Part shown: piece by piece, positions 1 through 7,193 of the stretch | Numbering within the stretch: the first letter of the stretch is position 1 | How the letters are laid out: each line of letters starts with the position of its first letter | Source: Clostridia bacterium | GTDB taxonomy: Bacteria > Bacillota > Clostridia > Christensenellales > Borkfalkiaceae | Length of the DNA stretch: 37,991 nucleotides | Reading direction: 5' to 3' | NCBI GenBank assembly: GCA_017408045.1 | Contig: JAFQVL010000020.1 | Location: forward strand, 1-37,991 | The notes under the pieces: model-generated | Told to the model about the DNA's origin: nothing | Databases searched by the model: none | The model's input: only the letters and a program-made list of their open reading frames with translations | Program-made: the position numbers and the translations under genes

Positions 1-20
1 ACCTACGAGATATATACCAT

Positions 21-134
<114 letters not shown>

Positions 135-147
135 TTTCACTTGAAAG

Positions 148-174
148 CCGAACGCTTTACGCGCTCGGTTTTTT
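148..174 (+). terminator. rRNA operon terminator
   Basis: Stem CCGAACGC / GCGCTCGG (8 positions, one A-C mismatch) around a TTTAC loop, followed by six Ts. It sits 13 bases after the 5S end. Confidence 0.85.
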
Positions 175-210
175 CTTTGTGGAATTCTTGATAAAGTCCA
201 TTTTAGGGGA

Positions 211-239
211 TTGACACAACGCTAAGTCTGTGATATAAT
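211..239 (+). promoter_or_regulatory. Sigma-A promoter of the 117-aa membrane protein
   Basis: TTGACA (211-216), 17-bp spacer, TATAAT (234-239) with an extended TGA before the -10 box. It is a full consensus match just after the rRNA terminator. The gene's Shine-Dalgarno sequence (AAGGAAGG) and ATG follow within 30 bases. Confidence 0.85.
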
Positions 240-268
240 AAAAAAAATCTAGAAGGAAGGAAAAGCGT

Positions 269-622
269 ATGAAGAAATGGAAACTCTTGCAGAGTATCGT
301 TGGCGTATTGTTGGGGTTGTTGATAGCCTTGTTTATCTTTCGTATCGCTTTACTTCCGTACATGCAGTCCAACTCCCTGGAAGAGATGATGGAAGCGGCA
401 GGCGGTTGGGGTTGGCTGATTGCAATCATTTATCCGCTTGTTCAGCATACGTGGCTGTTGCTTACTCTGGCGGTGTTGCTGATTGCGGCGTCGCTGTATT
501 GCAAAGTGATGGAAATCCGCGAGGACGGTTTCCACCCCATTAAGCTGATTACAACCGTTATTTTCAGCATCGCGACGGTGGCTGTTATGGTTTATTTGTT
601 GATTCAGTTATACGCCCACTAA
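269..622 (+). CDS. Small three-helix membrane protein, function unknown
   Basis: 117-residue hydrophobic protein that I do not recognise. Three membrane helices are visible: about residues 5-30 (VGVLLGLLIALFIFRIALL), about 48-76 after the loop SLEEMMEAAGGWGW, and about 92-115 at the C-terminus. A short charged loop (KVMEIREDGFHP) separates helices 2 and 3. There is no signal-peptide cleavage site and no catalytic motif. The ATG at 269 has a strong SD (AAGGAAGG) and its own consensus promoter, so it is probably a real, well-transcribed monocistronic gene. It lies between the rRNA operon and a convergent DeoR-type repressor, sharing a two-way terminator with the latter. Function cannot be assigned. 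Confidence 0.8.
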   Translation: MKKWKLLQSIVGVLLGLLIALFIFRIALLPYMQSNSLEEMMEAAGGWGWLIAIIYPLVQHTWLLLTLAVLLIAASLYCKVMEIREDGFHPIKLITTVIFSIATVAVMVYLLIQLYAH

Positions 623-636
623 ACGCTAAAAACAAA

Positions 637-676
637 AAAGAGAGAGAACCTTCCTAAAAAAGGTTCTCTCTTTGTA
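637..676. terminator. Bidirectional terminator
   Basis: Stem GAGAGAACCTT (642-652) / AAGGTTCTCTC (660-670), flanked by an A-run on the left and TTT on the right. It can stop transcripts of the 117-aa gene from the left and the DeoR-type gene from the right. Confidence 0.8.
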
Positions 677-705
677 ATTTGTGCATACCAGGTGCGTGCT
701 GAATA

Positions 706-1464
706 TTACATAACGACGATATTATGTTCCTTAAAGAGCTCTTTCAGCGAGGCAGGAAACTTAGTGTCTGTAATCAGCACGCTGATGTCGTCGATCGAGG
801 CAAAGGTGTAGGGCATCACTTTTCCGATCTTTGAACTGTCCAGCATCATATACGTAAATTTCGCCTTCGAACGCAACAGTTTTAACTGTTCTGCTTCCAT
901 CATACTATCGCAGGAAAATCCGCTTTCCGGGGTGAATGCGGAGGCGGAGATGATGGCGTGTTCAAAGTTAATCTCCTCAAAATAAGAGGGGGCAACCGCC
1001 GCGACGGTGGAAAGGTTTTCCTTTTTTAAAATCCCGCCCAAAACGTGAATAGTGATATTTTTCTTTTTCGAAAGTTCCTGTGCGATGGCGATTCCCGTGG
1101 TAAAAACGGTGCAGGGAACGTCCGGCATTTCCTTGGCAAAGTACAACGACGTCGTGCCGCCGTCGATAAAGACGGAAGCCCCTTCGTCAATCAACGCCGC
1201 CGCTTTTGCGCCGATGGTACGCTTTTCGCCTACGTGCAAATTCGTATTCTTTGCGTAGGGTACGCCAGAGGTTTGTTGCAAATCCTTTACCGATTTTGCA
1301 CCGCCGCGAACGCGGACGATTTTTCCTTCTTCCTCCAGGAGAAATAAGTCCCGACGCAAGGTCATTTCCGACACCTTCGGGAAAAATTCGCGCAGCTGCG
1401 CTAACGTGATAACCCCTCGTTTGTCCACGAGCGTGGCGATTTGTTCAATGCGTTCGCGTTTCAT
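706..1464 (-). CDS. DeoR/GlpR-family transcriptional repressor
   Basis: 252-residue DNA-binding regulator of usual length for the family. The N-terminus (MKRERIEQIATLVDKRG..., then VSEMTLRRDLFLLEEEGKIVRVRGGA, residues about 31-56) is the classic DeoR winged helix-turn-helix with its RRDL recognition helix and RVRGGA wing. The C-terminal DeoRC sugar-phosphate sensor domain shows the expected KRTIGAKAAALIDEGASVFIDGGTTSLYFAKEM segment. These proteins usually repress a carbohydrate operon and respond to a phosphorylated sugar, but no sugar gene lies adjacent, so the target cannot be named. It is transcribed divergently from the 210-aa unknown gene, with its own promoter and SD (AAGGAGC). Confidence 0.9.
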   Translation of the reverse strand: MKRERIEQIATLVDKRGVITLAQLREFFPKVSEMTLRRDLFLLEEEGKIVRVRGGAKSVKDLQQTSGVPYAKNTNLHVGEKRTIGAKAAALIDEGASVFIDGGTTSLYFAKEMPDVPCTVFTTGIAIAQELSKKKNITIHVLGGILKKENLSTVAAVAPSYFEEINFEHAIISASAFTPESGFSCDSMMEAEQLKLLRSKAKFTYMMLDSSKIGKVMPYTFASIDDISVLITDTKFPASLKELFKEHNIVVM

Positions 1465-1496
1465 TCGTAAAGCTCCTTCGATCCTTTGTTGTTTCT

Positions 1497-1525
1497 ACTT
1501 TATCACATTTTATTAAGAATGTCAA
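1497..1525 (-). promoter_or_regulatory. Promoter of the DeoR-family gene
   Basis: On the minus strand TTGACA (1520-1525), 17-bp spacer, TAAAGT (1497-1502), with TGA before the -10 box. It lies about 33 bases from the start codon. Confidence 0.7.
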
Positions 1526-1570
1526 GAAATGAAAGTGGTGTGAAAGGGCGTTGCAAGAACAAAAAAACGA

Positions 1571-1599
1571 TTGCTTTTTCTTGGCGGCTGTGATATACT
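1571..1599 (+). promoter_or_regulatory. Promoter of the 210-aa unknown gene
   Basis: TTGCTT (1571-1576), 17-bp spacer, TATACT (1594-1599) with an extended TGA. It is divergent from the DeoR promoter, about 45 bp away. Confidence 0.7.
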
Positions 1600-1623
1600 A
1601 GAATAGATAGAGGTAAATGCTAT

Positions 1624-2256
1624 ATGAAATTTGAATTTATCGAGGATTTAGACGGATATTTTTGCGAGAAATACGCAAATTACGACAAAATTTGTATTTT
1701 GCCCGGCTACCGTATGCCTAAAATGCAAGAAACGACGGTGGACGCTTTTGGTAGAAAATACTCCTACACCCTGCCCGCGGAAACGATGCGCCTTGCAAAG
1801 CAGGAAAAGTGCTCGTCGTTGTTGGTGGAATTGAAGTCTCGTATGACCGATAAAAATTTCTCCTTTTCTTTCCGTCCCTTGGGCTTTTTTCAGCGGATTT
1901 CGGACGTTTTTTCAAAGGATAGTTTTCAAAAAACGTTGAAAGCGGTATGTGGGCATCATAACGCAGACCCGATTTCCGTGGTGGATGGGTTGGAGATAAA
2001 TCCTGCCGTTTGGAAGCGCATCTTAAGCGGGGAATTTTATCCTTCCAAACCCCTCGTGCTTGCCTTGGGGCTTTCGGCGCATTTCACTTACCAGGAAACG
2101 AAGGCGTTGTTGCGCTCTTGCGGATATGATTTCCAATTTGAAGACGTGTCGGACACCGTGATTAGCTACTTGCTCTTGAAGGAAATTTACAACAAAGAGA
2201 TGGTGCAGGCGGCGTTTGCGGAATATAAACTGTTGCCGTTGCCCATAAAAAACTAA
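1624..2256 (+). CDS. Protein of unknown function with a Firmicutes XRE-like C-terminal module
   Basis: 210 residues. The C-terminal about 100 residues (VVDGLEINPAVWKRILSGEF, then YPSKPLVLALGL, then TKALLRSCGYDF, then ISYLLLKEIYNKEM) resemble the all-helical module that follows varied N-terminal domains in many Firmicutes proteins. In those the pattern is 'RANIDRKLFSKIR...YRPSKKTALALALAL...LLARAGY...D.II.YFI'. This recall is from family knowledge, not a search. The N-terminal half (KICILPGYRMPKMQ...) is not recognised. It lacks an obvious SD (the AGAGGTAAATGCTAT leader has only GAGG) but has a good promoter. The module may bind nucleic acid or mediate regulation; no firm function. Confidence 0.75.
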   Translation: MKFEFIEDLDGYFCEKYANYDKICILPGYRMPKMQETTVDAFGRKYSYTLPAETMRLAKQEKCSSLLVELKSRMTDKNFSFSFRPLGFFQRISDVFSKDSFQKTLKAVCGHHNADPISVVDGLEINPAVWKRILSGEFYPSKPLVLALGLSAHFTYQETKALLRSCGYDFQFEDVSDTVISYLLLKEIYNKEMVQAAFAEYKLLPLPIKN

Positions 2257-2263
2257 AAAATAG

Positions 2264-2292
2264 TTGCATTTTTGCGAAAAAACTGCTACAAT
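2264..2292 (+). promoter_or_regulatory. Promoter of the cysS T-box transcript
   Basis: TTGCAT (2264-2269), 17-bp spacer, TACAAT (2287-2292) with extended TGC. Transcription would begin near 2299, giving a leader of about 300 nt. Confidence 0.7.
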
Positions 2293-2298
2293 AATATA

Positions 2299-2551
2299 TA
2301 GATAGATATTCCGATGCGGAAAAAGAGTACCGATATACGGGCGTATACAGAGAGCTGTACGTTTGCTGCAAGTATGGCTGCGCTTTGGTCGGGAGAGTGC
2401 GTTTTCGCGTTTGAGGACGGGGTAATGCCCGCGGTGCGCCGCCGAACAGTAGGCGAAAAGAGGAGAGTGTTTTGTTTACGCTCTTAAAGTAAAGTGGAAC
2501 AGCGTTATGATACGCCTTTACAGAAGATGTAAAGGTGTATTGTTTTTTATT
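2299..2551 (+). promoter_or_regulatory. Cysteine-specific T-box leader
   Basis: tRNA-sensing riboswitch controlling cysS. Stem I is visible: GCGGAAAA and CCGA on the 5' side pair with TCGG and TTTTCGC on the 3' side. These frame a specifier loop with AGTA on the left and GAG-UGC on the right, so the specifier is the Cys codon UGC at 2398-2400. AGAGAGC (2350-2355) is the conserved stem I motif. The T-box AAAGUGGAACAGCG (2491-2504) forms an antiterminator with CGCCTTT and leaves a 7-nt bulge UGGAACA. UGGA matches the UCCA end of tRNA-Cys. The competing terminator is TACGCCTTTACA (2511-2522) with TGTAAAGGTGTA (2528-2539) and a T-run. Uncharged tRNA-Cys should switch cysS on. Confidence 0.92.
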
Positions 2552-2599
2552 AGGCTCTATCATATCGCCTATTTTAGAGGAGTAAAAAGGAGTGAAGTT

Positions 2600-4000
2600 A
2601 TGAAAATTTACAACTCGTTGACAAGAAGAAAAGAAGAATTCGTACCCTTGGAAGAAGGGAAGGTGAAAATGTATGCCTGCGGCATTACCGTTTCGGGTGA
2701 GGCGCATATCGGGCACGGCTACCAAGCTTTAATTTACGATATTATGCGTAAGTTTTTGGAAAAACTGGGTTATCAAGTCGTGTATGCCAGAAACTATACG
2801 GACGTGGACGATAAGATTATCGCGCGCTCGGCAGAGGCGGGTGTACCTGCAGACGAGTATGCGGAAAAGATGATTGAAAAAATTAACGCCGTGATGTCTA
2901 AATTGCGTGTAGACGACCCCAACGTATGGCTGAAGGCAACCCAAAACATCGAAAACATCATCGAATTTATCGAAAAGCTCATTCAAAAGGGGCACGCTTA
3001 TCCTACGGCGAACGGGGACGTGTACTTTGACGTTGCATCCTATCCTGCCTACGGACAGCTTTCCAACCGCAACCTGGACGACGCTTTGGACGGGGTGCGT
3101 ATCGACAACGACGAGGATAAGAAGAACGCGTACGATTTCGCGCTGTGGAAGAGCGCAAAGCCGGGTGAAATCTGCTGGACTTCCCCTTGGGGCAAGGGTA
3201 GACCGGGTTGGCATATTGAATGTTCGGCGATGAATTTGGCGGCGTTTGGCGACCAAATTGACATTCACGGTGGCGGCAGAGATTTGATTTTCCCCCACCA
3301 CGAAAACGAGATTGCGCAGACGGAAGCCTTGACGGGCAAGCGCTTCGTGCAATACTGGACGCACAACGGCTTGATTAAGGTCAACGGGCAGAAGATGAGC
3401 AAATCCTTGGGCAACAGCCTGCTGCTTTCCGACCTTTTGGAGAAGTACTCCGACGAGGCAATCAAGTACGCTTTGTTGCAGACCAACTACCGCGGGGACA
3501 TCAATATCACCGACGATTTGTTCCCGATGGCGGAAGGGCATATCCGCAATTTCTACAAATTACTGCATACCGTGTACGCGTCCAACCTGCCTATGACGGC
3601 AGAGGACGAGGCTGCGGCGAAGAAAATCGACGAGGAATTTAACGCTTGCATGAGCGACGATTTCAACACCGCTTTGGCACTTTCCAACCTGTTCGGCTAC
3701 GCGAAGGAAATCAACAAATTCTTGGCGGCGAAGGACGGCAAGGCAACGGCGTATGCAAAGCAAATGCAAAAGACCTATTCCCTGCTTGGCGTGCTGACGA
3801 GAGAACCTGCGGAATACGAGGCTCTGTTTGCAGCCGAGGAGAGCAGTATTCCTGCCGACGTGCAGGCGGTTGCCGAGGAGAGATGGGCGGCGCGCCAAAA
3901 CCGCGACTGGGCAAAGAGCGACGAACTGCGCGCAAAACTTGCGGAAATGGGCTATGCCGTCAAGGATAGCAAGACGGGCTACGAGCTGACGAAATTATAA
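2600..4000 (+). CDS. cysS: Cysteinyl-tRNA synthetase
   Basis: Cytoplasmic class Ia enzyme that charges tRNA-Cys with cysteine; 466 residues, normal length. The HIGH signature is at residues 36-39 (GEAHIGHGYQ) and KMSKS at 265-269. Zinc ligands are consistent with Cys27 (MYACGIT) and the WHIECSAMN segment. The start was taken at 2600 because AAAAGGAG lies just upstream; an upstream in-frame ATG at 2507 falls inside the T-box antiterminator and is unlikely. The DALR/anticodon-binding C-terminus is present (RQNRDWAKSDELRAKLAEMGY). It is regulated by the cysteine T-box leader. alaS follows from its own promoter 80 bases downstream, with no clear terminator between them. Confidence 0.97.
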   Translation: MKIYNSLTRRKEEFVPLEEGKVKMYACGITVSGEAHIGHGYQALIYDIMRKFLEKLGYQVVYARNYTDVDDKIIARSAEAGVPADEYAEKMIEKINAVMSKLRVDDPNVWLKATQNIENIIEFIEKLIQKGHAYPTANGDVYFDVASYPAYGQLSNRNLDDALDGVRIDNDEDKKNAYDFALWKSAKPGEICWTSPWGKGRPGWHIECSAMNLAAFGDQIDIHGGGRDLIFPHHENEIAQTEALTGKRFVQYWTHNGLIKVNGQKMSKSLGNSLLLSDLLEKYSDEAIKYALLQTNYRGDINITDDLFPMAEGHIRNFYKLLHTVYASNLPMTAEDEAAAKKIDEEFNACMSDDFNTALALSNLFGYAKEINKFLAAKDGKATAYAKQMQKTYSLLGVLTREPAEYEALFAAEESSIPADVQAVAEERWAARQNRDWAKSDELRAKLAEMGYAVKDSKTGYELTKL

Positions 4001-4016
4001 AAAGCCTTTCACCCGC

Positions 4017-4045
4017 TTGACAAACTACGTTTGTCGGGATATAAT
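4017..4045 (+). promoter_or_regulatory. alaS promoter with a palindrome in the spacer
   Basis: TTGACA (4017-4022), 17-bp spacer, TATAAT (4040-4045), a perfect consensus. A perfect 7-3-7 inverted repeat GACAAAC-TAC-GTTTGTC (4019-4035) starts inside the -35 box and fills most of the spacer, placed as a repressor operator would be. Confidence 0.8.
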
Positions 4046-4079
4046 AAATAAGAAATCTTGATAAAAAGGAAACACCGTT

Positions 4080-5909
4080 ATGAAAACGTACACCAGCCAA
4101 AGTATCAGAGAAATGTACTTGAATTTCTTTAAAGATAGAGGACATAAGGTAATCCCTTCTGCTTCGCTGATTCCTGAAAACGACCCCACCGTACTCTTTA
4201 CAACGGCGGGTATGCATCCGCTTGTTCCGTATTTACTGGGAGAAAAGCACCCTGCCGGCAACCGCTTGACGGACGTGCAGAAGTGCGTGCGTACGGGCGA
4301 TATCGACGACGTGGGCGACGCTAGCCATTGTACCTTCTTTGAAATGCTGGGCAACTGGTCGCTTGGCGACTATTTCAAGCAGGAGATGATTCCTTGGAGC
4401 TACGAGTTCTTGACGGGCAAGGACTACCTTGGTATCGACCCTGAGAACCTTGCCGTTACCGTGTTTGGCGGCGACGAAACTTTACCTCGCGACGACGAGG
4501 CGGCGGCGCTTTGGGAAAAGGCAGGTATCAAAAAGGAAAATATCTACTACATGTCCCGCGAAAACAACTGGTGGGGACCTGCCGGTTTGACCGGGCCTTG
4601 CGGTACGGATACCGAAATGTTCATCATTCGTAAGCCGAAATGCTCGCCGACCTGCAACCCCGACTGTAAGTGCGGCGCTTTCCTCGAAATTTGGAACGAC
4701 GTATTTATGCGCTTTAACAAGCAGGCGGACGGCACGTACACCGAACTTTCACAGAAGAACGTGGACACGGGTATGGGCTTGGAGCGTGCTTTGTGCGTTC
4801 TGACGGGAAAATCCAGCGTGTATGAAACGGACTTGTTTGAGGACGCTATCAAGGTGATTTCCGATTTGACGGGCAAGGCGTACGACGCTGACCCCGAAAC
4901 GACGAGGGCGTTTAGAGTATTGCTCGACCACACCAGAACGGCAACCTTTATGATCGGCGACGAGAAGGGCATCGTGCCTTCCAACACCGACCAAGGGTAT
5001 ATTTTGCGCCGTATCATTCGTAGAGCGGTGCGCTTTGGCAGAAAGATTGATTTGCCCGAAGGCAGCCTTTCTAAGATTGCGGCGGCGTATATCGAAAAGT
5101 ACAAGGACGTATATCCTGAACTCCAAATCAACCGCGAAAAAATCTTTGAGGAGCTTGCAAAGGAAGAGGCGAAATTCACCAAAACCCTGCAGCAGGGCTT
5201 GAAGGAATTTGAAAAGTGCTTGAACGGTATCGAAAGAAAGAATGCATACATGGCGCAGAATAATCCCGATTACGTTCCCGAAAAGCGTATCAACGGCAAG
5301 CAGGCTTTCCACCTCTACGACACCTACGGTTTCCCCGTGGAAATCACCGACGAGATGGCAAAGGAGCGTGGATTTAGCGTGGATTTAGACGGCTACAAGG
5401 CGGCGTTTGAAGAGCACCAGAACAAGAGTAAGGCTGGCAGCGAGCAGAAGTTTGCTTGCGGTCTTGCCGACAACAAAGAGGCGACCACTCGTCTGCACAC
5501 GGCAACGCATTTGCTGCACGCAGCGCTGAAAAAAGTATATTCAGACGAGGTTAATCAAAAAGGCTCGAACATCACCGAGGAAAGATTGCGCTTTGACTTC
5601 AACCTGCCTCAGCCGATGACGGCGGAGGAAATCAAGAAGGTAGAGGACCTCGTGAACGAGGTGATTGCGCAGAACCTGCCCGTTGTGATGCAGGAAATTT
5701 CCTTGGAAGAGGCGAAAGCGCAGGGCTTTACCGGCTTGTTTGAAAGCAAGTACGGCGAACGGGTTAAGACGTATACCATCGGCGATTTCTCGAAAGAAAT
5801 TTGCGGCGGTCCGCACGCGGCGACGACGGGTGAACTTGGTAAGTTCAAAATCACCAAGGAACAGAGTTGCGGTTCGGGCTTGAGAAGAATTAAGGCTGTT
5901 TTGCAATAA
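4080..5909 (+). CDS. alaS: Alanyl-tRNA synthetase, short form
   Basis: Class II enzyme that charges tRNA-Ala. Only 609 residues against about 870 for the usual bacterial enzyme. The catalytic core is clear (FFKDRGHKVIPSASLIP, TTAGMHPLVPYL, RTGDIDDVG, FFEMLGNWSLGDYFK, GTDTEMF, VDTGMGLERAL). The editing domain retains all four metal ligands: His473 and His477 (HTATH), Cys575 and His579 (CGGPH). Between EEHQNKSK and the editing domain only about 25 residues remain where a beta-barrel of about 90 residues is expected. The chain ends at GSGLRRIKAVLQ with TAA, so the C-Ala domain and its coiled-coil linker are absent. No C-Ala sequence follows downstream. It reads as a natural compact variant, not a frameshift. 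Confidence 0.95.
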   Translation: MKTYTSQSIREMYLNFFKDRGHKVIPSASLIPENDPTVLFTTAGMHPLVPYLLGEKHPAGNRLTDVQKCVRTGDIDDVGDASHCTFFEMLGNWSLGDYFKQEMIPWSYEFLTGKDYLGIDPENLAVTVFGGDETLPRDDEAAALWEKAGIKKENIYYMSRENNWWGPAGLTGPCGTDTEMFIIRKPKCSPTCNPDCKCGAFLEIWNDVFMRFNKQADGTYTELSQKNVDTGMGLERALCVLTGKSSVYETDLFEDAIKVISDLTGKAYDADPETTRAFRVLLDHTRTATFMIGDEKGIVPSNTDQGYILRRIIRRAVRFGRKIDLPEGSLSKIAAAYIEKYKDVYPELQINREKIFEELAKEEAKFTKTLQQGLKEFEKCLNGIERKNAYMAQNNPDYVPEKRINGKQAFHLYDTYGFPVEITDEMAKERGFSVDLDGYKAAFEEHQNKSKAGSEQKFACGLADNKEATTRLHTATHLLHAALKKVYSDEVNQKGSNITEERLRFDFNLPQPMTAEEIKKVEDLVNEVIAQNLPVVMQEISLEEAKAQGFTGLFESKYGERVKTYTIGDFSKEICGGPHAATTGELGKFKITKEQSCGSGLRRIKAVLQ

Positions 5910-5911
5910 CG

Positions 5912-6286
5912 ATGAACGAATTACAGATTGAAACAGAGATGAAAGCGGCGTTTGCCGCTTTTCTCGATAAAGGGTTTACCTATCGGTACTTTTACGAAAA
6001 GGGCGGGGATTCGTCCTGCGTGTATATTTACCGCTTTCAAACGGGCAAGGACTTTTTCGACCTTCGGGAAGTATCGGGCGGCGACGAGTTAAATTTCGTC
6101 GTTTACGCACGCGGCGAATATCAGTTTCCCTTGTTAAAGCGGCTGTACCCTAAGGAGTTTTCGGCGTTTTCGCGCAAGCATTTTTTCCGCAAGGCGACTC
6201 GGGAAGAAAAGCGGGCGCTCTTTGCTGCGGTATTGACCCAACACCTTGATAAAAACCCGGACTTTTTCGGAATTTCCATTTTTTAA
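5912..6286 (+). CDS. Conserved-looking protein of unknown function
   Basis: 124-residue soluble protein, not recognised. It has mixed alpha/beta character with aromatic-rich strands (FTYRYFYEKGGDSSCVYIYRF, FDLREVSGGDELNFVVYARGEYQFPLL). The C-terminal helical tail is basic (SRKHFFRKATREEKRALFAAVLTQHL) and ends with FFGISIF. No signal peptide or membrane segment. It starts 2 bases after the alaS stop, so it is almost certainly translated from the alaS transcript by coupling; there is no separate SD. It may assist in translation, but that is only positional inference. Confidence 0.75.
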   Translation: MNELQIETEMKAAFAAFLDKGFTYRYFYEKGGDSSCVYIYRFQTGKDFFDLREVSGGDELNFVVYARGEYQFPLLKRLYPKEFSAFSRKHFFRKATREEKRALFAAVLTQHLDKNPDFFGISIF

Positions 6287-6332
6287 GTCGGATTTGCTAC
6301 GCAATACTCTGTCGAACTGTGGCAACCCTCGG

Positions 6333-6383
6333 TCATTTACGCATAGTAAACTCCCTCAAGTTATCCTCGCTCTCCTCGTCTTG
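6333..6383 (+). repeat. Intergenic repeat element, copy 1
   Basis: TCATTTACG-cata-GTAAACTCCC (6333-6355, an imperfectly palindromic TTTAC/GTAAA core), followed 26 nt later by TTGCTTGC. The same core and spacing recur at 26517-26573. Neither copy is coding. It occupies the gap between the 124-aa gene and the shared terminator; nothing else was seen there. Confidence 0.5.
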
Positions 6384-6441
6384 CTTGCAACTGCGACTTA
6401 AACGCGATACAGCGGTACACTCCGCATTTAAAATAGCGCAC

Positions 6442-6480
6442 AAAAAAGCACCCTAAGATATAGCCTTAGGGTGCTTTTTT
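6442..6480. terminator. Bidirectional terminator
   Basis: Ten-bp stem GCACCCTAAG (6448-6457) / CTTAGGGTGC (6465-6474) with six As before and six Ts after. It serves the alaS operon from the left and the TerB-like gene from the right. Confidence 0.88.
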
Positions 6481-6503
6481 GTATTCATGATGTAAATCGG
6501 CAA

Positions 6504-6932
6504 TCAAGCCTCGGCGAGCAACTTAAAAATCGTTTTTTCATTCTCGCCAAGCGCACCTTTTTCTGCGTAAATTGCCGCCGCCAAGTAGCCGGCAACAAAT
6601 CGTACGTCCCTTCCATGGGTGGTGGCGATTTCCAATGCGCCTTTAAAATTCTTGCTGATTTTTGCAACAGAGTCGTACAATTCTTCATACGTGCAAGAGG
6701 AAGAGGCGAATTTGCGGAACATTTCATGCTCTGCATAGGTCAATTGACCGTCCGCCGCAAGCAGCGCGCACGCAAAACGGGTAGCGGCAAAATAGCCCGG
6801 CCCAAACCCCATGGCTTCCTGCAAAAGCGATTCCAACCTTGCATACGCAGACTTGGTGTTTTGCAAACGCTCGTAATGGCCCATAGCGGAAAGCTCGTTG
6901 TACGTCCTAATCAGTTCGTTATATGTAAGCAT
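6504..6932 (-). CDS. TerB-like helical protein
   Basis: 142-residue all-helical protein. The segment ACALLAADGQLTYAEHEMFRKFA (about residues 55-77) fits the TerB/DjlA-N pattern of a helix, 'ADG', an acidic helix start and a hydrophobic repeat. TerB-like domains bind metal and occur in stress and phage-response contexts, but no ter cluster is nearby, so the role here is open. The later segment FVAGYLAAAIYAEKGALGENEKTIFKLL may be a second, degenerate copy of the same pattern (AEKGALGENEKTIF). No signal peptide. It has its own promoter (TATAAT at 6962-6967, minus strand) and a GGGAGA SD. Confidence 0.75.
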   Translation of the reverse strand: MLTYNELIRTYNELSAMGHYERLQNTKSAYARLESLLQEAMGFGPGYFAATRFACALLAADGQLTYAEHEMFRKFASSSCTYEELYDSVAKISKNFKGALEIATTHGRDVRFVAGYLAAAIYAEKGALGENEKTIFKLLAEA

Positions 6933-6961
6933 AGCATCATTCTCCCAAAAAAGTTTTCTTT

Positions 6962-6990
6962 ATTATACAACAAGCGGTGTGAAAAAACAA
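6962..6990 (-). promoter_or_regulatory. Promoter of the TerB-like gene
   Basis: On the minus strand TTGTTT (6985-6990), 17-bp spacer, TATAAT (6962-6967). Confidence 0.6.
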
Positions 6991-7081
6991 GGGTTTTTAG
7001 AATTTTTTTCAAAAAGAGTGAACGGGCGGTCTAAGGGAATATTTTTTTTATGAGATTCGTTGGATTTTTTTCGTCAAACGA

Positions 7082-7110
7082 TTTACAAGACAAAAATTTT
7101 GTGATATAAT
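7082..7110 (+). promoter_or_regulatory. pckG promoter
   Basis: TTTACA (7082-7087), 17-bp spacer, TATAAT (7105-7110) with extended TGA. It leaves an AT-rich leader of about 77 nt; no riboswitch fold was recognised in it. Confidence 0.75.
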
Positions 7111-7193
7111 TATACTTGGTAGAGAAGGGATTGATTTTCCTTTTTTGTCAAATACTATTACAGAAAAAAATATATTTTAAGGAGAACTTAAAA

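Noticed and set aside
2553..2573. GGCTCTATCATATCGCC in the cysS leader resembling the start of the structured RNA
   Set aside because: Only about ten bases match and no partner arm exists; it forms a local TAGGC/GCCTA hairpin.
2507..2599. In-frame upstream start for cysS
   Set aside because: It lies within the T-box antiterminator and terminator; the family N-terminus MKIYNSLTRR begins at 2600 after a strong SD.
5890..6286. Frameshifted C-Ala domain of AlaRS downstream of the stop
   Set aside because: The 124-aa frame and other frames show no C-Ala motifs, so the short AlaRS is not a sequencing frameshift.
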